From Rhodococcus sp. KRD162 (GTDB taxonomy: Bacteria; Actinomycetota; Actinomycetes; Mycobacteriales; Mycobacteriaceae), in NCBI RefSeq assembly GCF_017168335.1, contig NZ_JABFAU010000012.1:1-34576 (forward strand): a DNA stretch of 34,576 bases. Direction: 5' to 3'. A model generated the notes under the pieces. The model was not told the DNA's origin. It saw only the letters and a list, made by a program, of their open reading frames with translations, and did no database searches. Both the position numbers and the translations under genes were made by a program. Positions 7,925 to 16,507 of the stretch are shown one piece after another. Every line of letters begins with the position of its first letter. Within the stretch, counting starts at the first letter, position 1.

Positions 7925-9069
7925 CGCAGCAGCTTCTCGACGAATGGGATGGTGTCGGCCACCGACGCGACGAGCGCTCCGCTGTGGTCGGCATCATAGG
8001 TGCGGAACGTCACCGGCTGGCCGTTCGCGGTGAGTCTGGCGACGTAGGCCGCGGTGGTCGGGAACGGAACATCGATGTCTCGCAGACCGTGGCCCATGAA
8101 GAAAGGCTTGTCGAAACCGGCCTCGGGCATCGCCATGTAGTCGTCGAGCACAGCAGTGAAGTTCGGCAGGCTGGTCAGCGGTGCGGTGAAGAAATCGCCG
8201 ACCGCCACGCCGTCGAGTTCGGCCTCGAAATCAGCGACGCAGGTCGTCTCGGCACGCGCCGCATACTTCTGCCCGATGGGGGTCAGGATACTGTCCAACC
8301 CCAGCTCCGGATGCGAATAGCGAAGCGCAGCAATGATGTACGCGACGTAGGAGGTCAACCCGGCAGGCAGCACGACCGGTGGTACACCCGGCCCGCCGAT
8401 CGAGATGAGCTTCTCGATGTATGCGGGAGTTCCGGTTCCGACGGCGCCGCGATAGTCCAGATCCGGTCCGCCGAATTCCGTCGCGTAGCGAGCGGTGTAG
8501 ATCGCCGCGCCGCCGCCCTGCGACTGTCCCACTGCCACCCAGGATTTCGCCAGCTCCGGGGAGTAATTGCGGCCTGCCTTGACCATGTCGACGACGTTGT
8601 GCGCTGTGGTCCGGCCGTCGAGATATGCCTGCAATCCGGGCGTGCCGAGGCCGGCGTAGTCACTGGCCACGACGGCGAATCCCTGCGCGATCCAGTTCGC
8701 GAGATACGGCAGATCTCGCTCGGGCAGGGCTGGTCCCACGACCGACGGTGCGCACGAGTCGTCCAACCCGGACGTACCGTGTGCCCACGAGACCACCGGC
8801 CAACCTCCCTCCGGCGCAGTGCCCTGGGGGAGAAAGACGGTGCCGGTGCTGAGCGCCTTGTCACCGAAGGTGTCGGTGGTGACGTAGGTGAGCACGGTGG
8901 CGGCGGACGAGCCTGGAATCCACAGTTCCGGTGGCAGGTCGCGAGTGGAGACGACGTCGCCGAGTTCGTGTGTGATCGCAGGTGCAGCCCCCGCTGGGGC
9001 GGCGAGCAAGATCGAGCACGACGCGAGTGCGGCGACGACGAGGGCACCTGTTCGACGACGTGTCTTCAT
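7921..9069 (-). CDS. Secreted lipase/esterase (LIP family, alpha/beta hydrolase)
   Basis: 382 residues. A Sec signal peptide is clear: basic MKTRRR, a hydrophobic core to about residue 24, then cleavage after an Ala-rich APAGA near 28. The mature part matches secretory lipases of the Candida LIP type, which are common in Rhodococcus and Mycobacterium. The nucleophile is Ser183 in GQSQG; the other triad members are probably Asp in LRDIDVPFP and His in DADHSGAL near the C-terminus. It should hydrolyse esters or acylglycerols outside the cell. The frame is open to 9204, but ATG 9069 has a CAGGAG ribosome site and puts the signal peptide at the N-terminus. It stands between two catabolic units with no clear functional tie. 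Confidence 0.88.
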   Translation of the reverse strand: MKTRRRTGALVVAALASCSILLAAPAGAAPAITHELGDVVSTRDLPPELWIPGSSAATVLTYVTTDTFGDKALSTGTVFLPQGTAPEGGWPVVSWAHGTSGLDDSCAPSVVGPALPERDLPYLANWIAQGFAVVASDYAGLGTPGLQAYLDGRTTAHNVVDMVKAGRNYSPELAKSWVAVGQSQGGGAAIYTARYATEFGGPDLDYRGAVGTGTPAYIEKLISIGGPGVPPVVLPAGLTSYVAYIIAALRYSHPELGLDSILTPIGQKYAARAETTCVADFEAELDGVAVGDFFTAPLTSLPNFTAVLDDYMAMPEAGFDKPFFMGHGLRDIDVPFPTTAAYVARLTANGQPVTFRTYDADHSGALVASVADTIPFVEKLLR

Positions 9070-9217
9070 CTGCGCTCCTGTGTTTCGGTCGACTGCGCCT
9101 CCACGTTCGTGGGTGCGCGCCACTTCGTAGTACACGATCACGCCGAAGCAGACAACGAGGCAGGTGCAGACGGCGAGTCGACCGGCGAGGCGAATTGTGG
9201 ACACTCAGGTCAGTGGT

Positions 9218-9838
9218 TCACGAGGAGAAACCCAACGCCCCCAGCGCCATTGCCCGCAGCACCGGACGAGCACTTCGTGACGGACTGCGCCCGGCGCTGT
9301 ACGGGGTGGAGTTGATCAGCCCGAATACCGCGTGCGCTGTCGTGCGGGCATCGGACTCGGTCAGTTCCGAATCGACGGCACAGAGCACCTGGACCCATAG
9401 TTCCACGTACTCGCGTTGCATTCGGCGCACCTTGCGCTGCGCCGCCTCGGGCAGACTCTGCAGATCGCGATCTTGAATGCGAATGAATGCCGGAGTCTCG
9501 AAGGCGAAGTCGAGATGGAAATCAACCAGGGCATGCACCGTATGCGCATCCACCGCTGCGGATCCGACGACCTCGCGACCGCCGTCGAGGAGATACTCCG
9601 AGATCCCGACCATCAGTTCCACGAGCACCGCGTCCTTGTTCGGGAAGTGGCGATAGACGGCCGGACCGCTGACGCCGACGGCCGCGCCCAGATCCTCTAG
9701 CCGCACCGAGGCGAACCCGCGTTCTGCGAACAATGTCGCAGCGGCGTCGAGCAACTGCTGTCGACGCTGCGCCTTGCGTTGTTCACGCACGGTGACCGGC
9801 TTGGCTTCCAACTCCTGCACCCCCTCGACCCTGGACAC
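9218..9838 (-). CDS. TetR family regulator of the acyl-CoA carboxylase operon (BkaR-like)
   Basis: Up to 206 residues. The DNA-binding domain runs to about residue 66 with recognition helix VGVSGPAVYRHFPNKDAVL; the C-terminal domain is of the actinobacterial type found next to branched-chain acyl-CoA genes. It is divergent from accD, as M. tuberculosis Rv2506 (BkaR) stands beside the orthologous genes, so repression of the branched-chain degradation operon is the likely role. The start is uncertain: GTG 9838 has no ribosome site and overlaps the accD -35 box. GTG 9820, just after a GAGGGG, is the better-placed start, and GTG 9790 is also possible. All keep the DNA-binding domain. Confidence 0.87.
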   Translation of the reverse strand: MSRVEGVQELEAKPVTVREQRKAQRRQQLLDAAATLFAERGFASVRLEDLGAAVGVSGPAVYRHFPNKDAVLVELMVGISEYLLDGGREVVGSAAVDAHTVHALVDFHLDFAFETPAFIRIQDRDLQSLPEAAQRKVRRMQREYVELWVQVLCAVDSELTESDARTTAHAVFGLINSTPYSAGRSPSRSARPVLRAMALGALGFSS

Positions 9839-9886
9839 TCAGTTAATCGTAGTTTACTATCGTGTCAGTTATCAATCATTAACTGA
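9832..9886 (+). promoter_or_regulatory. accD promoter with TetR operator
   Basis: TGGACA (9832-9837), a 17-bp spacer and TACTAT (9855-9860) form a good sigma-A-type promoter reading into accD. Directly after the -10 box stands the 22-bp palindrome TCAGTTA-N8-TAACTGA (9865-9871 and 9880-9886). A third half-site, TCAGTTAAT, lies at 9839-9847 in the promoter spacer and is the exact complement of ATTAACTGA at 9878-9886. A repressor bound here would block initiation. The divergent TetR gene is the obvious source, and it would also control itself. Confidence 0.65.
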
Positions 9887-9929
9887 ACTCGGGTGACACC
9901 GGCGTCCGACCCCCTAAGGCGTGCATCTC

Positions 9930-11507
9930 ATGGCGATCGATACTGCTGCCAATCGTGCAGATCACGAGCTTCTCATCGGCGAACTTGCCGACCGGCTCGC
10001 TGCCGCCGCCCTAGGCGGTAGCGCGAAGTCTCGCGAACGGCACATCGCCCGCGGCAAGCTACTTCCCCGCGACCGCGTCGACGAGTTGCTCGATCCCGGT
10101 AGCCCGTTCCTCGAGATTGCACCCTTGGCCGCCAACGGTCTCTACGACGACGAATGCCCCGGTGCCGGCGTCATTGCCGGCATCGGCCGGGTCTCGGGCC
10201 GCGAGTGTGTGATCATCGCCAACGACGCCACGGTCAAGGGCGGCACCTACTACCCGATGACGGTCAAGAAGCATCTCCGGGCTCAGGAAATCGCCCTGCA
10301 GAACACGCTGCCGTGCATCTATCTGGTCGACTCCGGCGGCGCCTTCCTCCCGCGTCAGGACGAGGTGTTTCCCGACCGCGATCACTTCGGTCGCATCTTC
10401 TTCAACCAAGCGACCATGAGCGCCAAGGGTATTGCGCAGATCGCCGCGGTCATGGGCTCGTGCACCGCGGGCGGCGCCTACGTGCCGGCAATGAGCGACG
10501 AGGCAATCATCGTCAAGAACCAGGGCACCATCTTCCTCGGCGGCCCGCCGCTGGTGAAGGCCGCCACCGGAGAGGTCGTCACCGCCGAAGAACTCGGCGG
10601 CGGCGATCTGCACTCGAAGATCTCCGGCGTGACCGACCATCTGGCGGACGACGATCGAGACGCCCTGCAGCGCGTGCGCCGCATCGTCTCCACCCTCGGG
10701 CCTCGCACCCCACGGCCGTGGGATGTCGCCACCACCCGAGCGCCCATCGCCGACCAGTCCGAGATCTACGACGTCGTGCCCACCGACCCTCGCACCCCGT
10801 ACGACGTGCGCGAGGTGATCACCCGGATAGTCGATGCAGGCGAGTTCGACGAGTTCAAGGCCGAATACGGCAAGACACTCGTCACCGGCTTCGCCCACCT
10901 CCACGGCCACCCCGTCGGGATCATCGCCAACAACGGTGTTTTGTTCGCCGAATCTGCCATGAAGGGCGCACATTTCATCGAACTGTGCGACAAACGCAGC
11001 ATCCCGCTGGTGTTCCTGCAGAACATCACCGGCTTCATGGTCGGTCGCGACTACGAGGCCGGTGGCATCGCCAAGCACGGCGCGAAAATGGTCACGGCAG
11101 TGGCGTGCGCGCGCGTCCCCAAGATCACCGTCGTCATCGGCGGTTCCTACGGCGCGGGCAACTACTCGATGTGCGGCAGGGCCTACTCGCCGCGCTTTCT
11201 GTTCATGTGGCCCAACGCCCGTATCTCGGTGATGGGCGGCGAGCAGGCAGCATCGGTGCTCGCCACGGTGCGTAGCGACCAACTCGACGCTGCGGGGCAG
11301 CCGTGGAGCGACGAGGACCAGGAGTCGTTCAAGGACCCGATCCGCGATCAGTACGAGAGCCAGGGCAACCCCTACTATTCGACGGCCCGGCTGTGGGACG
11401 ACGGCATCATCGACCCGGCCGACACCAGGCACGTTCTGGCGCTGGCACTGTCGGCGTGCGCCAACGCGCCACTCGAGCCGGTCTCCTACGGCGTCTTCCG
11501 GATGTGA
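9930..11507 (+). CDS. accD1: Acyl-CoA carboxylase carboxyltransferase (beta) subunit, methylcrotonyl-CoA type
   Basis: 525 residues from ATG 9930; a GTG at 9921 would add three residues. It transfers the carboxyl group from biotin on the alpha subunit to an acyl-CoA. The two crotonase-like halves are present, with oxyanion loops in [14 protein letters not shown] and [15 protein letters not shown]. Other family blocks are [17 protein letters not shown] and [11 protein letters not shown]. The sequence is of the 3-methylcrotonyl-CoA carboxylase beta type (AccD1), not the propionyl-CoA type, consistent with the operon order shared with M. tuberculosis Rv2502c-Rv2498c, a leucine-degradation locus. 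The accA gene starts 14 bp downstream. Specificity rests on family resemblance plus context. Confidence 0.9.
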   Translation: MAIDTAANRADHELLIGELADRLAAAALGGSAKSRERHIARGKLLPRDRVDELLDPGSPFLEIAPLAANGLYDDECPGAGVIAGIGRVSGRECVIIANDATVKGGTYYPMTVKKHLRAQEIALQNTLPCIYLVDSGGAFLPRQDEVFPDRDHFGRIFFNQATMSAKGIAQIAAVMGSCTAGGAYVPAMSDEAIIVKNQGTIFLGGPPLVKAATGEVVTAEELGGGDLHSKISGVTDHLADDDRDALQRVRRIVSTLGPRTPRPWDVATTRAPIADQSEIYDVVPTDPRTPYDVREVITRIVDAGEFDEFKAEYGKTLVTGFAHLHGHPVGIIANNGVLFAESAMKGAHFIELCDKRSIPLVFLQNITGFMVGRDYEAGGIAKHGAKMVTAVACARVPKITVVIGGSYGAGNYSMCGRAYSPRFLFMWPNARISVMGGEQAASVLATVRSDQLDAAGQPWSDEDQESFKDPIRDQYESQGNPYYSTARLWDDGIIDPADTRHVLALALSACANAPLEPVSYGVFRM

Positions 11508-11521
11508 GAGGCACGACCACG

Positions 11522-13510
11522 ATGATCGACACCATTCTGATCGCCAACCGCGGAGAGATCGCCGTGCGCGTGACACGAACGTTGCGTCGCATGGGAATTC
11601 GTACCGTCGCCGTCTACAGCGACGCGGATGTCGACGCCAGGCACGTGCGAGAAGCCGACACCGCAGTGCGGCTCGGACCTGCCAATGCTCTCGAGAGCTA
11701 CCTCGACATCGGCAAGGTGATCGCCGCCGCGAAAGCCACCGGAGCACAGGCCGTTCATCCCGGTTATGGATTCCTGTCCGAGAACGCCGAGTTCGCAACA
11801 GCCTGCGCTGCGGCGGGAATCGCATTCCTCGGCCCGCCGGCCAAGGCCATCGAGGTGATGGGCGACAAGATCGCCGCCAAAGCCGCCGTCAGCGCGTTCG
11901 GCGTCCCCGTCGTACCCGGAATTTCCAGACCGGGACTCTCCGACGACGACTTGATCGCCGGCGCACCGGAAGTCGGATTCCCCGTACTGGTCAAACCGTC
12001 TGCTGGCGGCGGCGGTAAAGGGATGCGGTTGGTCGAACGTTCCGAGGATCTTCCCGCGGCACTGACCAGCGCCCGCCGGGAAGCTGCGTCGTCGTTCGGC
12101 GACGACACTCTGTTCCTGGAACGATTCGTGTTGCGACCCCGTCACATCGAGGTTCAGATCCTCGCCGACGGGCACGGCAATGTCATCCACCTGGGCGAGC
12201 GTGAATGCAGTCTGCAGCGGCGGCATCAGAAGGTCATCGAAGAAGCACCGTCGCCGCTGCTCGATGCGCAGACGCGGGCACGCATCGGCGAAGCCGCCTG
12301 TGACACCGCTAGAAGCGTGGACTACTCCGGTGCGGGCACAGTCGAATTCATCGTCTCGGCCGATCAACCCGATGAATTCTTCTTCATGGAGATGAACACT
12401 CGCCTGCAGGTCGAGCATCCGGTGACCGAGATGGTCACCGGACTCGACCTCGTCGAATGGCAGGTCCGGGTGGCAGCAGGCGAGATGTTGACGATCACCC
12501 AGGACGACATCACCCTCACCGGTCACGCCATCGAGGCGCGGATCTACGCCGAGGATCCCGGCCGCGGCTTTCTCCCTACCGGCGGCACCGTCGTGGGGCT
12601 TCGGGAACCCACCGGCACCGGCATCCGCGTCGATTCCGGACTGGCCGTCGGAAGCGAGGTGGGCAGCAACTACGACCCGATGCTCGCCAAGGTGATCGCG
12701 CACGGACCCGATCGCGCGACCGCACTGCGCAGCCTCGATCGGGCGCTGGCCGACACCGCGGTGCTCGGGGTCGTCACCAACATCGAATTCGCTCGCTTCC
12801 TGCTCGCCGACAACGACGTTCGTGCCGGCAAACTCGACACCGGCCTGCTCGACCGCCGCGTCGAGGACTTCGAAGCCGCCGAGGCGAGCGACGAGATGCT
12901 CGTCGCCGCGACGGCCATTGCCTGGCTCGACGCATGGCAGGCGGCGGGACAAGATATTTGGAGCGCACCCTCGGGCTGGCGAGTGGGAACGCACGCCCCG
13001 TTCCAGCGTCGCCTCGCCTCCGGAGGCCGGACGGCCCACGTGGCCATCACCGGCCGCCTCGATGCGGCCACCGTCGTCGTCGACGATGGGACGCCGCGCA
13101 CGCTCCGAGCCGTGGCCACCGAAGACTCGGTGGATCTGGTGCTCGACGATCGACGCGAGGCGATGACCTTCGCCCGGAGCGGCTCGGCCACCTGGGTTTC
13201 CAGCGCCGAGGGCACCTGGCGTATCGATCGGATCGCCGAAGCCGGTGTCCGCGAGGACGACGCGCACTCCGGTGACGCCGAAATAGTCTCGCCGATGCCG
13301 GGTTCGATCATCGCGATCGGAGCCACCACAGGTAGCGCCGTCACCGCAGGCACGGCCATCGTCGTCGTCGAGGCGATGAAGATGGAACACACCTTGACCA
13401 CCCCGATCGACGGCACCGTCGAACTGAGTGTCGCAGTGGGGGATCAGGTCCGCGTCGACCAGGTCCTCGCCCGAATCGTTCCCACCGATACCGAACAGGA
13501 TCACTCATGA
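11522..13510 (+). CDS. accA1: Acyl-CoA carboxylase alpha subunit (biotin carboxylase plus BCCP)
   Basis: 662 residues. The biotin carboxylase part (about 1-450) opens with [16 protein letters not shown] and has the ATP-grasp glycine loop [10 protein letters not shown] (161-170) and the [10 protein letters not shown] block. A linker/BT-like region follows, and a biotin carrier domain closes the protein with the biotinylated lysine Lys620 in EAMKMEH. It carboxylates its own biotin with bicarbonate and ATP and hands it to the beta subunit encoded just upstream. The frame is open far upstream, inside accD, but ATG 11522 gives the standard N-terminus. Its stop overlaps the dehydrogenase start by ATGA. 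It is probably the alpha subunit of a methylcrotonyl-CoA carboxylase. Confidence 0.92.
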   Translation: MIDTILIANRGEIAVRVTRTLRRMGIRTVAVYSDADVDARHVREADTAVRLGPANALESYLDIGKVIAAAKATGAQAVHPGYGFLSENAEFATACAAAGIAFLGPPAKAIEVMGDKIAAKAAVSAFGVPVVPGISRPGLSDDDLIAGAPEVGFPVLVKPSAGGGGKGMRLVERSEDLPAALTSARREAASSFGDDTLFLERFVLRPRHIEVQILADGHGNVIHLGERECSLQRRHQKVIEEAPSPLLDAQTRARIGEAACDTARSVDYSGAGTVEFIVSADQPDEFFFMEMNTRLQVEHPVTEMVTGLDLVEWQVRVAAGEMLTITQDDITLTGHAIEARIYAEDPGRGFLPTGGTVVGLREPTGTGIRVDSGLAVGSEVGSNYDPMLAKVIAHGPDRATALRSLDRALADTAVLGVVTNIEFARFLLADNDVRAGKLDTGLLDRRVEDFEAAEASDEMLVAATAIAWLDAWQAAGQDIWSAPSGWRVGTHAPFQRRLASGGRTAHVAITGRLDAATVVVDDGTPRTLRAVATEDSVDLVLDDRREAMTFARSGSATWVSSAEGTWRIDRIAEAGVREDDAHSGDAEIVSPMPGSIIAIGATTGSAVTAGTAIVVVEAMKMEHTLTTPIDGTVELSVAVGDQVRVDQVLARIVPTDTEQDHS

Positions 13511-14673
13511 CCGATCATCTGTCATCTGCGAATCTGCCCGACGAGTACCAGCAGCTGGTCGAGTCCGTGGCCGATTTCACTCGCACGGTCGTCGCACCGG
13601 TCTCGGCGAAACACGATGCCGAACATTCCTTTCCGTACGAGGTCGTGAAGGGGATGGCCGAGATGGGCCTGTTCGGTCTGCCGTTCCCCGAGGAGTACGG
13701 CGGCATGGGAGGCGACTACTTCGCGCTGTGCCTGGCGCTCGAGGAGCTCGGCAAAGTCGACCAGAGCGTCGCGATGACGCTCGAAGCCGGCGTCTCCCTC
13801 GGAGCCATGCCGGTGTACCGCTTCGGCAACGACGCCCAGAAGCAGCAGTGGCTGCCCAAGCTGACGGCGGGTAAGGCCCTGGCCGCGTTCGGCCTGACCG
13901 AGCCCGGTGCCGGTAGCGATGCGGGTGGCACGAAAACTACCGCTACGCGCGACGGCGGCGACTGGATCATCAACGGCAGCAAACAGTTCATCACCAACTC
14001 CGGCACCGATATCACCGAACTCGTCACCGTCACCGCGGTGACAGGCGTCGACGAAGCGACCGGACGCAAGCAGATCTCGTCGATTCTCGTTCCCACGAAC
14101 ACCCCTGGCTTCGTCGCGGAACCGGCGTACAACAAGGTCGGCTGGAACGCATCCGATACCCACCCACTCAGCTTCACCGATGTACGCGTGCCACAGGAGA
14201 ATTTGCTCGGAGAGCAGGGCCGCGGGTACGCGAACTTCCTGCACATCCTCGACGAGGGCCGGATCGCGATCGCTGCCGTGTCGGTCGGGGCCGCGCAGGG
14301 CTGCGTCGACGAAAGCGTGAAGTACGCCAAGGAGCGCGAGGCCTTCGGTGCCCCGATTGCCCGCAATCAGGCCATCGCGTTCAAGATCGCCCGCATGGAA
14401 GCCCGCGCACACACTGCTCGAACCGCCTACTACGACGCGGCGGCACTGATGTTGGCGGGCAAACCGTTCAAGAAGGCAGCCTCGATCGCCAAGCTCATCG
14501 CCTCCGAGGCGGCGATGGACAACGCGCGCGATGCCACGCAGATCCACGGTGGATACGGGTTCATGAACGACTACGTCGTCGCCCGGCACTACCGAGACAG
14601 CAAGATCCTCGAGATCGGCGAGGGCACCACCGAGGTTCAGCTGATGCTGATCGCGAGGAGCCTGGGACTATGA
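13507..14673 (+). CDS. Acyl-CoA dehydrogenase (FadE19-like)
   Basis: 388 residues, full-length FAD-dependent acyl-CoA dehydrogenase that puts a 2,3-double bond into an acyl-CoA and passes electrons to ETF. Family blocks include [13 protein letters not shown] (129-141), REAFGAPI (277-284) and IHGGYGF (346-352). The putative catalytic base is Glu372 in [10 protein letters not shown], the position used by medium-chain and 2-methyl-branched enzymes. Human isovaleryl-CoA dehydrogenase instead has Ala there and a Glu in LDLER, where this protein has LDEGR with Gly aligned. So although the leucine-type operon suggests isovaleryl-CoA, a 2-methyl-branched or short acyl-CoA substrate fits the residue pattern at least as well. 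Coupled by ATGA on both sides. Confidence 0.9.
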   Translation: MTDHLSSANLPDEYQQLVESVADFTRTVVAPVSAKHDAEHSFPYEVVKGMAEMGLFGLPFPEEYGGMGGDYFALCLALEELGKVDQSVAMTLEAGVSLGAMPVYRFGNDAQKQQWLPKLTAGKALAAFGLTEPGAGSDAGGTKTTATRDGGDWIINGSKQFITNSGTDITELVTVTAVTGVDEATGRKQISSILVPTNTPGFVAEPAYNKVGWNASDTHPLSFTDVRVPQENLLGEQGRGYANFLHILDEGRIAIAAVSVGAAQGCVDESVKYAKEREAFGAPIARNQAIAFKIARMEARAHTARTAYYDAAALMLAGKPFKKAASIAKLIASEAAMDNARDATQIHGGYGFMNDYVVARHYRDSKILEIGEGTTEVQLMLIARSLGL

Positions 14674-15155
14674 GCGACAAACGAATTCGCCAACGCGGCC
14701 TGTGGTTCGAGGAGATGGAACTCGGCACGGTGTACGAGCACCGCCCCGGGCGCACCATCACCGAGGCCGACAACACCCTGTTCACCACCCAGACGATGAA
14801 CACTCAGGCCCTTCACCTCGACGCGGCATACAGCGAGACAACGCCTTTCGGTCAGCGACTGGTCAATTCCATGTTCACGGTCTCCACGCTCGTCGGGCTG
14901 TCGGTGACGCAGTTGACCCAGGGCACCATCGTCGCCAATCTCGGCTTCTCCGAGGTGTCGTTCCCCAAGCCGCTGTTCCACGGCGACACGCTGTACGCGG
15001 AAACGGTGATCTCGGACAAGCGCGAGTCGAAATCGCGGCCCGGCGAAGGCATTGTCACGTTCACCCATACCGGACGGAACCAGCACGGCGACGTCGTCGC
15101 CATCGCCGTCCGCAAGACGCTCGTCCGGATGCAACCCCCGGAGGAGGCGTCGTGA
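14670..15155 (+). CDS. MaoC-type hydratase (Rv2499c-like)
   Basis: 161 residues, a single hot-dog fold of the MaoC type. The usual hydratase-2 signature (GDxNPxH) is degenerate: the region reads TMNTQALHLD, keeping Asn and His but with Thr at the Asp position. The counterpart Rv2499c lies at the same operon place and has been assigned itaconyl-CoA hydratase activity together with the neighbouring lyase Rv2498c. By position, this protein probably hydrates itaconyl-CoA or another branched enoyl-CoA. It overlaps the dehydrogenase stop by ATGA and its stop overlaps the GTG of the lyase gene. Fold and operon role are well supported; the exact reaction is inferred. Confidence 0.82.
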   Translation: MSDKRIRQRGLWFEEMELGTVYEHRPGRTITEADNTLFTTQTMNTQALHLDAAYSETTPFGQRLVNSMFTVSTLVGLSVTQLTQGTIVANLGFSEVSFPKPLFHGDTLYAETVISDKRESKSRPGEGIVTFTHTGRNQHGDVVAIAVRKTLVRMQPPEEAS

Positions 15156-15961
15156 ATTGGGTTCCGCCGGGACCGGCGTGGCTGTTCTGCCCGGCCGATC
15201 GTCCCGAGCGGTACGAGAAGGCCGCAGCCCGAGCAGATGTGGTCATCCTCGACCTCGAAGATGCCGTGGGTGCCGCGGACAAGGCTGCGGCCCGCGAGTC
15301 CGTGATCGCTACCCGGCTGGATCCGTCGCGCACCATCGTTCGGGTCAATGCGCACGGCACCGACGACCAGGTGGCAGACCTCGAGGCGCTGGAGCAGACC
15401 GAGTACACGACCGTCATGCTGCCCAAATGCGAATCGGCCGAACAGATTACCGCTCTGGTCCGATGGAACGTCGTCGCTCTGATCGAGTCCCCGCTCGGGG
15501 CGATGACGGTGTTCGAGGCACTCGCCGCCGACAACGCCATCGGTGCCATGTGGGGTGCCGAGGACCTCGTTGCTGCCATGGGCGGTAATTCGAGCAGGCA
15601 TGCCGGTGGCGAGTACCGCGCTGTGGCGCAGCATGTTCGGTCACAAACGCTGCTCGCAGCCAAAGCACGCGGTCTGTTCGCGCTGGATTCGGTATTCCTC
15701 GACATCCCCGATCTCGACGGGGTGCGCACCGAAGCCGAGGACGCGGTGGCCGTCGGCTTCGACGGTAAGGTGTCCATCCACCCGAGCCACATCCCGGTCA
15801 TCCGTGACGCGTACGCCCCGAGCGGCGAGGACCTCGAGTGGGCAACGGCGGTACTCGACGCCGTCGCCCACAATCGTGGCGTCTTCACCTTCCGTGGACA
15901 GATGGTCGACGCTCCGGTCCTCGCCCACGCTCGACGGATCGTTGCCCGCCGACCGGCCTAG
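15152..15961 (+). CDS. CitE-like beta-hydroxyacyl-CoA lyase (Rv2498c-like)
   Basis: 269 residues, a TIM-barrel CitE/HpcH-type lyase. VVILDLEDAV (about 30-39) holds the acidic residues that help bind magnesium, RVNAHGTDD carries the substrate arginine, and ALIESPLGAM and GAEDLVAAMGG form other parts of the active site. Citrate lyase accessory genes are absent, so it is a stand-alone CoA-ester lyase. The M. tuberculosis counterpart Rv2498c cleaves (S)-citramalyl-CoA and (R)-3-hydroxy-3-methylglutaryl-CoA, linking itaconate and leucine breakdown; the same role is inferred here. The start is GTG 15152, overlapping the MaoC stop (GTGA) behind a GGAGGAGG ribosome site. It is the last gene of the carboxylase operon. 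Confidence 0.87.
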   Translation: MNWVPPGPAWLFCPADRPERYEKAAARADVVILDLEDAVGAADKAAARESVIATRLDPSRTIVRVNAHGTDDQVADLEALEQTEYTTVMLPKCESAEQITALVRWNVVALIESPLGAMTVFEALAADNAIGAMWGAEDLVAAMGGNSSRHAGGEYRAVAQHVRSQTLLAAKARGLFALDSVFLDIPDLDGVRTEAEDAVAVGFDGKVSIHPSHIPVIRDAYAPSGEDLEWATAVLDAVAHNRGVFTFRGQMVDAPVLAHARRIVARRPA

Positions 15962-16033
15962 TTGCACACGCTGACTAAGGGCAGGCGCGGTACGGTGGGT
16001 GGTCACCACTGACGATATCGAGAGGTAAAGGCC

Positions 16034-16486
16034 ATGTCGGCACACGACCCCGCCATGACTGCATTGGCGCAGAACTGGCTGGCACTGGCGGTGCTGCACG
16101 GCCGCATCGAGGGTCGGATCGAGCGCGCTCTGCAGGCCGACCACAACCTCAGTGCACGTGAGTACTGGCTGCTCGACGTCCTGGGCAGGCAACACGACGG
16201 GGAGGGCGGGCATCTTCAGATGAAACAGGTGGCCGACGCCGTGGTCCTGAGCCAGAGCGCGACGACGCGGCTGGTCACCCGACTCGAAGACCGTGGACTG
16301 CTCACCCGGTACCTGTGCCCCACCGATCGGCGAGGCATCTACACCGACGTCAGCGAGGAAGGGCTTGCGCTGCTCGAGGAGGCGCGACCGACGAACGACG
16401 CCGCTCTGAGCGAGGCACTCGACGAGGCGTCGACCGAGCCGGATCTGATCCCACTGGTCGACGCCCTTCGACGCGCCGAGTCCTGA
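16034..16486 (+). CDS. MarR family transcriptional regulator
   Basis: 150 residues, normal for MarR. The winged helix covers about residues 35-110: LSAREYWLLDVLGR, then helix-turn-helix MKQVADAVVLSQSATTRLVTRLEDRGLL, and the wing around CPTDRRGIYTDVSEEG. The DR dyad in PTDRR is typical. It follows the lyase gene by 72 bp, in which no clear promoter is visible apart from a small dyad GTGGT-C-ACCAC (15999-16009) that might be its own operator. GAGAGG precedes its ATG. It could be the last gene of the carboxylase transcript or be transcribed alone; targets and ligand are unknown. It faces the BCCT gene tail to tail with only 21 bp between. Confidence 0.87.
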   Translation: MSAHDPAMTALAQNWLALAVLHGRIEGRIERALQADHNLSAREYWLLDVLGRQHDGEGGHLQMKQVADAVVLSQSATTRLVTRLEDRGLLTRYLCPTDRRGIYTDVSEEGLALLEEARPTNDAALSEALDEASTEPDLIPLVDALRRAES

Positions 16487-16507
16487 TTCGCTCCACCTGT
16501 TCCATGG

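Noticed and set aside
9070..9204. Upstream extension of the lipase frame with a hydrophobic stretch (starting at 9204)
   Set aside because: It would put a second hydrophobic segment before a perfect signal peptide, and no ribosome site supports it. ATG 9069 has CAGGAG at the right distance.
7984..9315. 443-codon open frame on the plus strand
   Set aside because: It is opposite the lipase gene, which has a signal peptide, GxSxG and a good ribosome site. The plus frame has none of these.
10059..11825. 588-codon open frame on the minus strand
   Set aside because: It lies opposite accD and the start of accA, whose products are recognised along their whole length. The minus frame gives His/Arg/Val-rich sequence without any domain; such frames are usual opposite GC-rich genes.
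11486..13504. 672-codon open frame on the minus strand
   Set aside because: It mirrors accA exactly. Its product shows no known fold and is rich in Gly, Asp and His as expected of an antisense reading.
15999..16009. GTGGT-C-ACCAC dyad as a firm MarR operator
   Set aside because: Five-base arms occur often by chance in GC-rich DNA and no second copy is seen; it is mentioned only under the MarR gene.
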